A stretch of 64,000 bases of DNA from Caldicellulosiruptoraceae bacterium PP1 (GCA_041320695.1 JBGGOQ010000002.1:209618-273617); one strand, 5' to 3'; shown: positions 18,734 through 27,823, numbered from the stretch's first letter. Made by a program: numbers and translations. The notes: generated by a model not told the origin, from the sequence alone.

Positions 18734-19996
18734 TTATTTAAAAATTAGCTCTTTTATTTTCATCAATAGGTTTGTTTCATCAACCTGATACTCTTCGGAA
18801 TTTTTCATATTTTTAATATTAAATTTTCCAGTATCAATCTCATTCTCACCAATAATTAATACCAAAGAACAACCAAGTTTATTAGCATATTTCATCTGAG
18901 CTTTTATACTTCTTCCTAATTCTTCAATAGTTGTTGAAATATTATTTGATCTTAATAAATTAGCTACCTTAAGTGAATAAATCTTAGCTCTTTCACCCAT
19001 TGAAATTACAAATACCTCAGGAACGGTTGGTTTTTCTGGAACAAGGTTTTTATTTTTCAAAAGGCTAATGAGTCTTTCTATGCCTAAAGCAAAACCTATT
19101 CCTGGAACATCCATACCACCAATTTCATTTATTAAATTATCATATCTACCACCGCCACAAATAGCAAGTTCTCTACCTTCGACAACATCAATTACCTCAA
19201 AAACTGTTTTTGTGTAATAATCAAGTCCTCTTACAATCCAAGGGTCAATGCTAAATGGTATATTTATCTCACTTAAGTAATTACATAAGCTATCATGGTG
19301 AGTTTTGCATTCGTCACATAAATTATCAATTGGTTTTGGAGCATCTTTTGTTATAACTTTACAACTTTCTTCTTTACAATCTAAAATTCTTAAAGGATTC
19401 TTTTCTAATCTTGTTAAGCAAGTTTTACAAAGCTTATCTTTATAATTTGAAAAGTATGTTTTTAGGTTATTATGATAATCCTTTCTGCAATTTGGACAAC
19501 CTATACTATTGATATTAATTTTTATATCAGAAAGCCCCAAATTTTTAAAAAAGTTATAAGCAAAAGAAATAACCTCAGCATCTGTTATCGGATTTTTTGA
19601 GCCAAAATTCTCAATGCCAAATTGATGGAACTCTCTGTATCTACCACCCTGTGGATTTTCGTATCTAAAAGCTGAGATGTTGTAACATAGTTTTTGAGGC
19701 ATAGGTCTTGAATTAAAGCCATGTTCAATAAAAATTCTTGCAACAGAAGCAGTACCTTCTGGTCTTAAGGTTATACTTCTTCCTGCTTTATCATTAAAGG
19801 TGTACATCTCTTTTTGAACAATATCAGTTGTGTCTCCAACACCGCGTTCAAAAAGCTCAGTAGCTTCAAAGGTAGGGAATCTAACCTCCTGATAACCATA
19901 TAATTTACATATATTATGGAACTTATTCTCTAAATACTGCCATATAAAACTTTCTTCAGGTAAAACATCTCGAGTTCCCTTTGGTGCTTGTATCAT
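18734..19996 (-). CDS. hisS: Histidine--tRNA ligase
   Basis: 420 residues. Class II motifs: APKGTRDVLPEES at the N-terminus, motif 2 FRYENPQGGRYREFHQFG, the histidine-A loops VRGLDYYTKTVFEV and AICGGGRYDNLI, and motif 3 GIGFALGIERL. A middle insertion has paired cysteines (IGCPNCRKDYH... LCKTCLTR... DCKEESC... LCDECKTHH), as in some clostridial HisRS, perhaps binding zinc. First gene of the operon with aspS. Upstream there is GGGAGAG but no T-box consensus in the 500 bases before it. Confidence 0.97.
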   Translation of the reverse strand: MIQAPKGTRDVLPEESFIWQYLENKFHNICKLYGYQEVRFPTFEATELFERGVGDTTDIVQKEMYTFNDKAGRSITLRPEGTASVARIFIEHGFNSRPMPQKLCYNISAFRYENPQGGRYREFHQFGIENFGSKNPITDAEVISFAYNFFKNLGLSDIKININSIGCPNCRKDYHNNLKTYFSNYKDKLCKTCLTRLEKNPLRILDCKEESCKVITKDAPKPIDNLCDECKTHHDSLCNYLSEINIPFSIDPWIVRGLDYYTKTVFEVIDVVEGRELAICGGGRYDNLINEIGGMDVPGIGFALGIERLISLLKNKNLVPEKPTVPEVFVISMGERAKIYSLKVANLLRSNNISTTIEELGRSIKAQMKYANKLGCSLVLIIGENEIDTGKFNIKNMKNSEEYQVDETNLLMKIKELIFK

Positions 19997-20509
19997 AATA
20001 AAATCTCTCCCTAAAACTCTTTATCCTAAACATTATATATTATTTAGACAAACTCTTTCAAGTATTGCTTATGTGGCATTTAGATAGTTCCTTTTTATTA
20101 GATATTACCATATAATTACAATGCAACTTACATAGCCTTTCTTAAATGATACTCCTTACTATTGATTACTATCTTACAAATTACTAAAGAAAAATATTAA
20201 ATAAGTCTCCAACAAATGAGATAAACCTCAAAAATAAAGTTAAAAAAATAAATTATAATGATAAAATATATATGAAAGATAAACATAACGTTGATAATAT
20301 AATCTAATACTTTTGTTATGTGCATGATTACATAACAATGGATTGAATTATTTTTATAATGCTTAGTGAAAAATGTTTCTTATTATTTAGACATACCAAT
20401 TAGTTGTTGGGGAACAGAAATACTTGGAATAATATAACAAAACGTGACAAAAAGAACCGTCCCCGTTGGCATCATTGGCATAAAATTATAACCGATAGGA
20501 GATGACAGA
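19997..20509. other. Intergenic region between divergent hisS and lepB
   Basis: 513 bases, AT-rich, no convincing gene. It must hold the divergent promoters. It contains an 8-bp perfect inverted repeat TTGTTATG / CATAACAA (20313-20320 and 20331-20338) with a 10-base loop, and one arm of the dispersed REP-like repeat at 20453-20470. A 71-residue frame on the minus strand (20383-20598) covers the repeat and overlaps lepB; it is not a gene. Confidence 0.6.
20453..20470 (+). repeat. Dispersed REP-like repeat, copy 1 (single arm)
   Basis: AGAACCGTCCCCGTTGGC, identical to the right arm of the palindromic copy at 22819-22836. Its GC content is far above the surrounding sequence. Confidence 0.75.
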
Positions 20510-21055
20510 ATGGACGAAAGCATAAAAAGGCAGAGGATATTAAAGGCTTTTTTAAGTATTTTATCAGTTTTGGTTGCTGCAATGCTTGTATCATACATAA
20601 TTCAGCAATATGTCTTAATATTAGTGGTTGTTCCAACACCATCTATGAAAAATACTATTAATATTAATGACCGACTTCTTGGGCTAAAAACATCAGGGCT
20701 TTTCAAGTATACAAGAATAAAAAGAGGGGATATTGTTGCTTTTAAAATGCCAGATAATAAGGAAGAGATTTATATAAAAAGAGTAATAGGACTTCCTGGT
20801 GATACAATTTACATAAGAAATTCAATTCTATTTGTGAACAATAAACCTTACAAAGAAGATTATATATTAGAAAAGATGGAAGGGAACTATGGACCTTACA
20901 AAGTTCCTGAGAACCATTATTTTATGTTAGGAGACAATAGAAATGATTCATTTGATAGTAGAGAATGGGTAAATCCATATGTTGAGAAAAAAGATATTGT
21001 GGGTAAAGTTATATTTCGTGTTTATCCTCTAAAAAAAATTGGATTTATAAATTAA
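20510..21055 (+). CDS. lepB: Signal peptidase I
   Basis: 181 residues. One N-terminal transmembrane segment (about residues 12-38), then the catalytic Ser45 in VVPTPSMKNT and the general base Lys90 in EIYIKRVIGLPGD, and the conserved HYFMLGDNRNDSFDSREW box. This is a Bacillus SipS-type enzyme that removes signal peptides on the outer face of the membrane; secreted products such as GH44 and the binding protein in this window would be its substrates. AGGAG lies before the ATG. The gene stands alone, with the MerR promoter 13 bases downstream. Confidence 0.95.
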   Translation: MDESIKRQRILKAFLSILSVLVAAMLVSYIIQQYVLILVVVPTPSMKNTININDRLLGLKTSGLFKYTRIKRGDIVAFKMPDNKEEIYIKRVIGLPGDTIYIRNSILFVNNKPYKEDYILEKMEGNYGPYKVPENHYFMLGDNRNDSFDSREWVNPYVEKKDIVGKVIFRVYPLKKIGFIN

Positions 21056-21067
21056 GTAAAATTATTA

Positions 21068-21098
21068 TTGACTTAGAGTACACTCTAAGGTATATCAT
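21068..21098 (+). promoter_or_regulatory. MerR-type promoter with AdhR-like operator
   Basis: TTGACT (21068-21073) and TATCAT (21093-21098) are separated by 19 bases, the overlong spacer typical of MerR-activated promoters. The spacer holds the palindrome CTTAGAGTACACTCTAAG (21072-21089), which matches the form of AdhR-family operators as I recall them. It sits before the merR and aldo/keto reductase genes. Confidence 0.8.
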
Positions 21099-21171
21099 TA
21101 AATAAAAATTTACATATAGTCTTTTCTTTCAAATAAGTAATTCATTTATTCTTCTCATTGAGAGGAGGGAT

Positions 21172-21567
21172 ATGTTGCAATACTCCATAAAAGAGGTTTC
21201 TGAAAAAACTAATCTCTCAGCATATACAATAAGGTATTACGAACAAGAAGGACTACTTCCTAATCTTGAACGCGACGCACATGGAAACAGGATATTTAAA
21301 GAAAGCGATGTTGAGTGGCTATTGTTTATTCGCTGCTTAAGAGATACAGGAATGTCAATTACAAATATGAAAAGGTATGTTGAGCTTAATAACTTAGGTG
21401 ATGCTACCATAGAGGATAGACGAGAAATTCTTCTTAATCATAAAAAATATATTGAAGCAAAAATTGAAGAATTGAATAATTACTTACAAAAGATTAATCA
21501 TAAAATTGAGTGGTACAATAATACAGTGGCTAAAAATAGAAAAATTGAAACAACAAAACAAAAATAA
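21172..21567 (+). CDS. MerR family transcriptional regulator (AdhR-like)
   Basis: 131 residues. N-terminal MerR winged helix: YSIKEVSEKTNLSAYTIRYYEQEGLLP followed by NRIFKESDVEWL; then a long helix (residues about 80-120) for dimerisation. No C-terminal effector domain and no cysteine-based metal site, as in AdhR/NmlR-like aldehyde-stress regulators and similar short MerR proteins. AGGAGGGATATG gives a firm start. Its own promoter carries a fitting palindrome in a 19-base spacer, and it is coupled to an aldo/keto reductase gene, so it probably activates that operon when electrophiles are present (inference). Confidence 0.88.
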   Translation: MLQYSIKEVSEKTNLSAYTIRYYEQEGLLPNLERDAHGNRIFKESDVEWLLFIRCLRDTGMSITNMKRYVELNNLGDATIEDRREILLNHKKYIEAKIEELNNYLQKINHKIEWYNNTVAKNRKIETTKQK

Positions 21568-21584
21568 TGGAAGGTGAAAATGAT

Positions 21585-22742
21585 ATGCTTTATAGAAAAT
21601 TTGGTAAGACAAATGAAATGGTTTCAATATTAGGCTTTGGATGCATGAGATTACCTATTTTGGATAATGACCCAACTAAAATTGATTATGATAAAGCAAC
21701 AGAAATGGTAAGATATGCAATAGACAATGGTGTAAATTATATTGATACTGCTTATCCATATCATGGTTCTGGTGGCGACAAAGGTGGAGCAAGTGAACCA
21801 TTTGTTGCTAAGGTATTAAAAGATGGCTACAGAGAAAAGGTAAAACTTGCAACAAAACTTCCAAGTTGGCTTATAAAAACTCATGAAGACATGGATAGAC
21901 TTTTAAACGAACAATTAAAAAGACTTGAAACAGATTATATTGATTTTTATTTAGTTCATGCAATAAACAAGGATTTTTGGGCTAATCTAACTAAACTTGG
22001 TATCGACCACTTTTTAAATAAAGCACTACAAAGTGGCAAAATCAAATATGCAGGTTTTTCATTCCATGATGATGTCAATTTATTTAAAGAAGTAGTTGAC
22101 TACTATGACTGGTCATTCTGCCAAATACAGTACAACTATCTTGATGAAGAATATCAAGCTGGTAAAGAGGGTTTACAGTATGCAGCTAAAAAAGGTCTTG
22201 GTATAGTTATAATGGAACCTTTAAGAGGGGGATTGCTTGCCAAAAGCCTTCCACAGCCAGTTTTAGAAGAATTTAAAAATGCAAAAGTCAAAAGAACCCC
22301 TGCAGAATGGGCATTAAGATGGATATGGAATCATGAAGATGTTTCTGTTGTTTTAAGCGGTATGAATACCTTGAGCGATGTAATAGAAAATATAAAAACA
22401 GCAAGTGATGCAAATCCAAACTCAATGACATCAGAAGAATTGCTTGTTATAGAAAAAGCAAAAGAAACATTTAAGAAGATAAAGGTTAATTGCACTGGTT
22501 GTGAATATTGTATGCCATGTCCATCTGGCGTAAATATACCTAAGAACTTCTTATATTATAATAAATACTATCTAACTGAAAATGAAGCAGAAAGAAATGA
22601 AATAAAATATAATTACAATAAAGAAATTGCCTCAAACGAAAGAGCATCTTCATGTGTTGAATGTGGCAAATGTGAAACACATTGCCCACAAAAGATAGCT
22701 ATTAGACAAGAATTGAAGAATGTTAAAGCAATCTTTGAATAA
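21585..22742 (+). CDS. Aldo/keto reductase with C-terminal 4Fe-4S ferredoxin domain
   Basis: About 385 residues. N-terminal AKR barrel: RKFGKTNEMVSILGFGCMRLP, the catalytic Asp and Tyr in NYIDTAYPYHGSGG, Lys in LATKLP and His in YLVHAIN. The C-terminus has two cysteine clusters, CTGCEYCMPCP and CVECGKCETHCP, as in ferredoxin-linked AKRs of anaerobes. ATG 21585 is chosen since GGAAGGTG lies 8 bases upstream. It follows merR and likely reduces aldehydes or other carbonyl compounds with an Fe-S electron relay; the actual substrate is unknown. A paralogue lies at 45.2 kb, and both are followed at once by a copy of the REP-like repeat. Confidence 0.9.
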   Translation: MLYRKFGKTNEMVSILGFGCMRLPILDNDPTKIDYDKATEMVRYAIDNGVNYIDTAYPYHGSGGDKGGASEPFVAKVLKDGYREKVKLATKLPSWLIKTHEDMDRLLNEQLKRLETDYIDFYLVHAINKDFWANLTKLGIDHFLNKALQSGKIKYAGFSFHDDVNLFKEVVDYYDWSFCQIQYNYLDEEYQAGKEGLQYAAKKGLGIVIMEPLRGGLLAKSLPQPVLEEFKNAKVKRTPAEWALRWIWNHEDVSVVLSGMNTLSDVIENIKTASDANPNSMTSEELLVIEKAKETFKKIKVNCTGCEYCMPCPSGVNIPKNFLYYNKYYLTENEAERNEIKYNYNKEIASNERASSCVECGKCETHCPQKIAIRQELKNVKAIFE

Positions 22743-22757
22743 AAAAAGCCAATGGAA

Positions 22758-22836
22758 GCCAATGGGGACGGTTCTGGTTGGCTCACTGTCTGCCACTATC
22801 TGCCAGTGTGAGCCAGGAAGAACCGTCCCCGTTGGC
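22758..22836. repeat. Dispersed REP-like repeat, copy 2 (full palindrome)
   Basis: Left arm 22758-22775 (GCCAATGGGGACGGTTCT) pairs with right arm 22819-22836 (AGAACCGTCCCCGTTGGC) apart from one position; inner segments GGCTCAC (22780-22786) and GTGAGCC (22808-22814) pair as well, giving a long hairpin. It fills the gap between two convergent genes and abuts the flavin reductase stop. Confidence 0.85.
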
Positions 22837-23340
22837 TTATTTCTCAAGTATTTCAATAACCTGCCCAATATACATCCTGTGATAATCCTTATTGGGATAA
22901 AACATTCTATCAATTGATGAATCAATAAGTTGATTAGGATTTATGTCCTGAAAATATAATTTTTTAGAAACAACAACTAATTTTGATTCTTCAAAATATA
23001 TAGCACCACTTTCATGTACAGTAGGATGGAGATTATTTTCTTTTATTTTGTCAACATCTCTTCCTGATACACTGCCACATTTTTCAAGAACCTTTTTGTA
23101 TTCTTCATCAAAAAAGTTAAAAGAATAATAATCATTATTCTCAATTAGTTCATAGGTGTATCTTTGAGGTCTAATAAAACAAAAAGTAACATTTTTATTC
23201 CAAATAAATCCAAAACCACCCCAGCTTGCAGTCATAGCATTAAATTTATCTTTATTTCCTGTTGAAATAAGCATCCAATTAGAACTAATTAAATTAAAAG
23301 GATTTATTTGTAATAATTTAGAATCAATTCTTTTAAACAT
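22837..23340 (-). CDS. Flavin reductase family protein (FMN-binding split barrel)
   Basis: 167 residues. The plan NPFNLISSNWMLISTGNKDKFNAMTASWGGFG, RPQRYTYELIENNDYYSFNFF and GSVSGRDVDKIK is that of the flavin reductase / DIM6-NTAB FMN-binding family common in Clostridia. Such proteins bind FMN and may reduce flavin or act in flavin-based redox; the specific role is unknown. Start preceded by GGGAGGTG. It is convergent with the aldo/keto reductase gene, separated only by the REP-like hairpin. Confidence 0.88.
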   Translation of the reverse strand: MFKRIDSKLLQINPFNLISSNWMLISTGNKDKFNAMTASWGGFGFIWNKNVTFCFIRPQRYTYELIENNDYYSFNFFDEEYKKVLEKCGSVSGRDVDKIKENNLHPTVHESGAIYFEESKLVVVSKKLYFQDINPNQLIDSSIDRMFYPNKDYHRMYIGQVIEILEK

Positions 23341-23485
23341 ATACTACACCTCCCAATAATTTTAGGTTATTAAGATTTTAACATAATAAAATTGTAGATT
23401 TCAAACTTTATAAAATGATAAAATAGAGTATAATATGAAGGAAAAATAAGATTTTATTTTAAATAATTTAACGAGGTGTAATCTA

Positions 23486-24331
23486 ATGAGCAAAATAAAA
23501 ATAATTACTGACAGCACAGCAGATATCCCAAAGCAACTTAGAGAAAAATTGAACATTGACATAATACCACTTTATGTAACAATAGGTGAAAAGACTTACA
23601 AAGATACTTTGGAAATAGATTTTAAAAAATTATATGAACTTGTTGATTACTACAATGAATTACCAAAATCATCTGCACCTAGTGTCTATGACTTTACTGA
23701 AACTTTCAAAAGGTATATAAATGAAGGATATGAAATAATATTTTTTAGTATTTCTTCTGAGCTTTCAGCTACTTATCAAAATGCTTGTATTGCAGCCAAA
23801 GAGGTATCACCTGAAAAGATCAGTATAGTTGATTCAAGAAATTTAAGCCTTGGAATAGGTATACTTGCTATTGAAGCAGCTGAGATGGCATTAGAGGGAT
23901 TTTCAAGAGAAAGTATTATTGAAAGAATTAATTTACTTATTCCAAAAGTTAGAGGTAGTTTTGTCATTGAGACTTTAAGATATTTACATATGGGTGGAAG
24001 ATGTTCATCAGTGCAGATGCTTGCGGGAAGTCTTTTGAAAATACAGCCACAGATTGTTGTGGAAAATGGATTTATGCATGTTGGGACAAAATATAGGGGG
24101 AATAAGGAAAAGGTTTTAACACAATATTTTAGTGATTTTATTGAAAATAGAAGTTTTTATAAAGGTAGATTAATTTTAGGCCATTCAGAATGTATAAATG
24201 GTCTGCAATTGTTAAAAGATAAGTCAGAAAAAATTTCAAATGTTAAAGAAATAATATTTTTTGATGCAGGTGCAGTAATCTCAACTCACTGCGGCCCCGG
24301 AACAGTTGGTGTATTTTATATTGAGGATTAA
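23486..24331 (+). CDS. DegV family fatty-acid-binding protein
   Basis: 281 residues. DegV landmarks: KIITDSTADIPKQL at the N-terminus, the SAPSVYDF loop, FFSISSELSATYQNA with the fatty-acid carboxylate-binding Ser, VDSRNLSLGIG, ETLRYLHMGGRCS and HCGPGTVGVFY at the end. DegV/FakB proteins bind fatty acids and, with FakA kinase, present them for phosphorylation; no fakA is in the window, so it may be a free-standing FakB. Monocistronic, behind GAGGTG and ahead of a terminator. Confidence 0.92.
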   Translation: MSKIKIITDSTADIPKQLREKLNIDIIPLYVTIGEKTYKDTLEIDFKKLYELVDYYNELPKSSAPSVYDFTETFKRYINEGYEIIFFSISSELSATYQNACIAAKEVSPEKISIVDSRNLSLGIGILAIEAAEMALEGFSRESIIERINLLIPKVRGSFVIETLRYLHMGGRCSSVQMLAGSLLKIQPQIVVENGFMHVGTKYRGNKEKVLTQYFSDFIENRSFYKGRLILGHSECINGLQLLKDKSEKISNVKEIIFFDAGAVISTHCGPGTVGVFYIED

Positions 24332-24335
24332 ACTT

Positions 24336-24371
24336 AAAGAGGCCAACCAATATTTGGAAAGCCTCTTTTTT
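24336..24371. terminator. Terminator after degV, convergent with helicase gene
   Basis: AAAGAGGC (24336-24343) pairs with GCCTCTTT (24361-24368), followed by a T-run. Confidence 0.85.
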
Positions 24372-24378
24372 ATATTGT

Positions 24379-26739
24379 TCACCCTATATTATCCCAAAAT
24401 AGTTTTATTTTACAACTTATTTCCTCATATGTTTTTACAAAATGTATATTTTCAAAATTTGATAATAATAAATTCTTATATTTAGTATTTTTATACCTTT
24501 GGTCAATAAGCAAAATAAAACCTCTGTCAGTTTCTGTTCTAATAAGTCTTCCAATTGATTGAATAACCTTTATTATTCCAGGATAAGTATAAGCATAATC
24601 AAAGCCATCAACACCTTTTTTATTAAAATGTTCTTTAATTAGATTTCTTTCAATATTTATCTGTGGAATACCAACACCTACAATAATTATGCCAATTAAC
24701 TTATCACCATCAAAATCTATGCCTTCAGAAAAAGCACCACCTAAAACACTCAATCCTACAGTTGTATTAAAACTATCTTCTTCAAATTTTGATAAGAATT
24801 GTATTTTCTCATGGTCGGTCATATTTTGTGTTTGAAAAATAACATCAGTATCATTATCAATATACTTTAACAACCTATCTTTGACCAAATTCATATATTC
24901 ATATGAGGGAAAGAAAACCATATAATTCCCCTTTTTTATACTTATAGCAATTATGATACTTTTACATATTTCATCTATTGTATTCATTCTATCTTTATAT
25001 TTTGTGGATATATTACCTAAAACTAACAACAACCTATTATTCTCATCAAATGGTGACTTTATTTTTATATATTCTGCATTTCCTTCTGATGAAAAATATT
25101 TTTTGAAAAATTCAGAAGGAATTAGTGTTGCAGAAAATAGTATACTTGAATGTACTTTGTTAAGCATATTTGAAACTAATTCTGATGAATCTAAACAGCA
25201 TATTTTTATACTAAAGCTTTTTTCAACCTCTTCACATAATATAACAAAATTGTCATTAAAAAACTCAGAGATTTTAATAAATCTAAAAGTATCAAAAAAT
25301 AATTGTAATAATGTTTCTAATTTTTCATAATCCTTATTCAGCTCTTGATTTTGCTCATTTAAAATACTTAGAATAGTATTTACAAATGAATACAATGCAT
25401 TTAGTAAATCATAAGGTTTTTCTTTGGTTACATAAAAGCCTTCACCATTACATAATTTTTTATATTTAATAAATATTCTATTAATTTTATCTAACTGTTT
25501 TTTAATTAATTCAATATGTTTAAACTGATTTTTTACATTTAGAATATCTTCCTTTTTTAAGGTAAATGAGTACATATCCCTTGATCTTTCTGGTAAATTA
25601 TGAGCTTCATCAACTAATAAAACATAATTAGATGGATTATTATCGAAAAATCTTCTTAGGTATACCATAGGGTCAAAAACATAATTATAGTCACAAACAA
25701 TAATATCTGAAAAAAGACTAAGATCAAGTGAAAATTCAAAAGGACAAACTGTATACTTTTTTGCATATATTTCTATTGTTTCTCTATCAAAAAGATTTGT
25801 AGAGTTTATTAAATCGAAAATTGCATTATTTACTCTATCAAAATGTCCTAAAGCATATTCACAATAGTCTTTATTACACCTTTTTATTTCTTTTGGACAA
25901 ATTTTTTCTTTTGAGGTTAATATTAATGTATTTATGTGTAATCCCGAATTTAAAAAAAGTTTCATTGTTTCTTTTGCTTGAAGTTTTGTTGTCTCTTTAG
26001 GGGTTAGATAAAATACTTTTTGGATAGAATTATTAGCAAAAGATTTTATGGCAGGATATAATGCCGCAATGGTTTTGCCAATACCTGTAGGTGCCTGTGC
26101 AATAAGTTTACCATTATTTTTTATTGTTGTATAAACTGCTGTTGCAAACTGTCTTTGTCCTTTTCTAACTTTTTTATATGGGAATTTTACATTAGATATA
26201 GTTGAAAGTTTTTGATATTGATGTTTTGTAATATATTTAACTATATCTAAATATCTATTTATTAAATCATATAAGAATTGTTCAAGTTCTTCTATTGAAT
26301 ATTCACTTTCAAAGCATTTCTTTTCAAGTGATTCAATATTAACATATGTCATTATTATACATATTTGCCTCAAGTTGTTTATTTTACTAAACATATATGC
26401 ATAACACTTTGCTTGAGCTAAATGAATTTCATTTAATTCAATACTATCTAAATTGGATACTGTTGATTTTATTTCTTCAATGAAGTATATATTATCTTTA
26501 AAAAATATTCCGTCTGCTCGTCCTGCTATAGTAATATCGTAATCATCAATACCAATTGTATACTCAAGGTTTACTTCTTTTTCATAATCCAAGTCGGTAT
26601 AAGAAGACTGTATCAATTTATGAATATTTATTCCATCAACATTTCTTTTATTCGAGATATATGTATTATCAATGCTTCCACTTCTTAAAACCCATTCTAC
26701 AAGATCTCTTACAGATAGATTAATAGCATTATTTAGCAT
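24379..26739 (-). CDS. XPD/DinG-like Fe-S helicase with N-terminal PD-(D/E)XK nuclease domain
   Basis: 786 residues. N-terminal 180 residues show a RecB/Cas4-type nuclease signature: Asp in GRADGI, EEIKST and the QAKCYAY helix. The helicase begins near residue 195 with a Q-like RKGQRQFA; Walker A is APTGIGKT (about 218), the DEAH box is LLVDEAHNLP (about 375), and motifs V-VI are GAFSEGIDF and QSIGRLIRTETDRG. Four cysteines between Walker A and the DEAH box (ICP, RCN, YCE, VCP) match the XPD-type 4Fe-4S cluster. A DNA repair or recombination role is inferred: 5'-3' unwinding joined to cutting. Divergent from an SRAP gene, which is also a DNA-damage protein. The fusion recurs in Clostridia to my knowledge. 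Confidence 0.9.
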   Translation of the reverse strand: MLNNAINLSVRDLVEWVLRSGSIDNTYISNKRNVDGINIHKLIQSSYTDLDYEKEVNLEYTIGIDDYDITIAGRADGIFFKDNIYFIEEIKSTVSNLDSIELNEIHLAQAKCYAYMFSKINNLRQICIIMTYVNIESLEKKCFESEYSIEELEQFLYDLINRYLDIVKYITKHQYQKLSTISNVKFPYKKVRKGQRQFATAVYTTIKNNGKLIAQAPTGIGKTIAALYPAIKSFANNSIQKVFYLTPKETTKLQAKETMKLFLNSGLHINTLILTSKEKICPKEIKRCNKDYCEYALGHFDRVNNAIFDLINSTNLFDRETIEIYAKKYTVCPFEFSLDLSLFSDIIVCDYNYVFDPMVYLRRFFDNNPSNYVLLVDEAHNLPERSRDMYSFTLKKEDILNVKNQFKHIELIKKQLDKINRIFIKYKKLCNGEGFYVTKEKPYDLLNALYSFVNTILSILNEQNQELNKDYEKLETLLQLFFDTFRFIKISEFFNDNFVILCEEVEKSFSIKICCLDSSELVSNMLNKVHSSILFSATLIPSEFFKKYFSSEGNAEYIKIKSPFDENNRLLLVLGNISTKYKDRMNTIDEICKSIIIAISIKKGNYMVFFPSYEYMNLVKDRLLKYIDNDTDVIFQTQNMTDHEKIQFLSKFEEDSFNTTVGLSVLGGAFSEGIDFDGDKLIGIIIVGVGIPQINIERNLIKEHFNKKGVDGFDYAYTYPGIIKVIQSIGRLIRTETDRGFILLIDQRYKNTKYKNLLLSNFENIHFVKTYEEISCKIKLFWDNIG

Positions 26740-26856
26740 AAATAATTGCCTTTCTAGATATATTTAGTAAAATAAATATTATCAGATTAATTTATTTTTT
26801 TAAAGATAAAAATAGGGTATTGATATATTAATTAAAATTTATTGGAGTTGATTTTC

Positions 26857-27471
26857 TTGTGTGGAAGATATTATATTGCTACCGAAGAAGAAAATATTGA
26901 GATCAAAATGATTATGGAAGAAATAAGAAGTAAATTGAAAGATTCAGATAAAATTAATTTAATGAAAACTGGGGAGATTTTTCCTACTGACTTTGTACCT
27001 GTAATAATTAATAAAGACATGAAAAAACAACCTGACATTCTTAAATGGGGCATAAAACTTGATACGTTGAAAAGCAATGTCATCATAAATGCCCGATTAG
27101 AAACAATTCAAGAAAAACCATTATTTAAAAGAATGATAAATAATAGATGCCTTATTGTTGCAAATGCCTTTTTTGAATGGAAAAAGGAAGCAAATAAAAA
27201 AGTAAAAAATATAATTTTGTTAGAAAATAAAAAGACTTTTTATATGGCGGGACTTTATGGAACATTTAAAGATAAAGATGATTTGATAAATTGTTTTGTA
27301 ATAATAACAACAGATGCAAATTCACAGATGAAGGAAATTCATGATAGAATGCCTGTTATTTTAAAAGATGATCTTATTGATTATTGGCTATTTGATAATA
27401 ATAGTACTATTTTTTCAGAAATATCAAAACCTTTTGAAAATCCATTGATTATAAAACCAATATCAAAATGA
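26857..27471 (+). CDS. SRAP (YedK/HMCES) family abasic-site protein
   Basis: 204 residues. SRAP proteins use Cys2, exposed after Met removal, to cross-link abasic sites in single-stranded DNA. TTG at 26857 is followed directly by TGT (Cys), giving MCGRY; the upstream TTG at 26842 would bury this residue, so 26857 is the start on catalytic grounds. GGAG lies 9 bases before it. Other signatures: NARLET, the Glu in CLIVANAFFEWKK, and the active-site His in IHDRMPVIL. Protects abasic sites at replication forks. Divergent from the nuclease-helicase gene, with 117 bases between. Confidence 0.92.
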   Translation: MCGRYYIATEEENIEIKMIMEEIRSKLKDSDKINLMKTGEIFPTDFVPVIINKDMKKQPDILKWGIKLDTLKSNVIINARLETIQEKPLFKRMINNRCLIVANAFFEWKKEANKKVKNIILLENKKTFYMAGLYGTFKDKDDLINCFVIITTDANSQMKEIHDRMPVILKDDLIDYWLFDNNSTIFSEISKPFENPLIIKPISK

Positions 27472-27474
27472 AAA

Positions 27475-27495
27475 GAGGTAGGGAAATCCTACCTC
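27475..27495. terminator. Bidirectional terminator between SRAP and zinc-ribbon genes
   Basis: GAGGTAGG (27475-27482) pairs with CCTACCTC (27488-27495), 5-base loop; the minus strand continues TTTTCATTTT, the better T-tract. Confidence 0.75.
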
Positions 27496-27655
27496 AATTT
27501 GCTTTTAGCGTATTCCTCTTTTTACATCTTGGACATATTGATGAGTAATTGTAGTATTTTATCTCACCACCGTCTTTTTCAATCTTCTTTTCTAAAGATT
27601 CAAGGCTTGTCACATCCCCTGAATTGTAACCACATTCTTTACAGTATGCAAACAT
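27494..27655 (-). CDS. Small zinc-ribbon protein
   Basis: 53 residues, too short for routine ORF lists. The protein starts MFAYCKECGYNSGD and ends ICPRCKKRNTLKAN: two CxxC knuckles about 32 residues apart with a charged linker, as in rubredoxin-like or TFIIB-like zinc ribbons. AAGGTG lies at a good distance before the ATG and a terminator overlaps the end of the gene, which together support a real gene. Function unknown; it faces the SRAP gene convergently. Confidence 0.78.
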   Translation of the reverse strand: MFAYCKECGYNSGDVTSLESLEKKIEKDGGEIKYYNYSSICPRCKKRNTLKAN

Positions 27656-27823
27656 TAAAAACACCTTAAAACTTATTTTTTTATATTTTACCCTAAAAGA
27701 CCAATGTTATGCAGGATTCTATTGATATTTATTACTGTGCAAATAGATATAAAAAATATAATTATTTTTTAAAAAACATATTGCAAATTTACCATAGCAA
27801 TGTTAAAATAATTCTAAAGAAGA

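Noticed and set aside
20313-20338. TTGTTATG/CATAACAA inverted repeat as a terminator for hisS or lepB
   Set aside because: It lies upstream of both genes and has no T-run; it could be an operator but no matching regulator is known.
22650-22925. Reading frames on both strands within the REP-like hairpin
   Set aside because: They arise because the palindrome lacks stops; they have no ribosome sites and overlap the ends of real genes.
24953-25330. 125-codon + strand frame inside the helicase gene
   Set aside because: Shadow of the minus-strand helicase, whose motifs run through this region.
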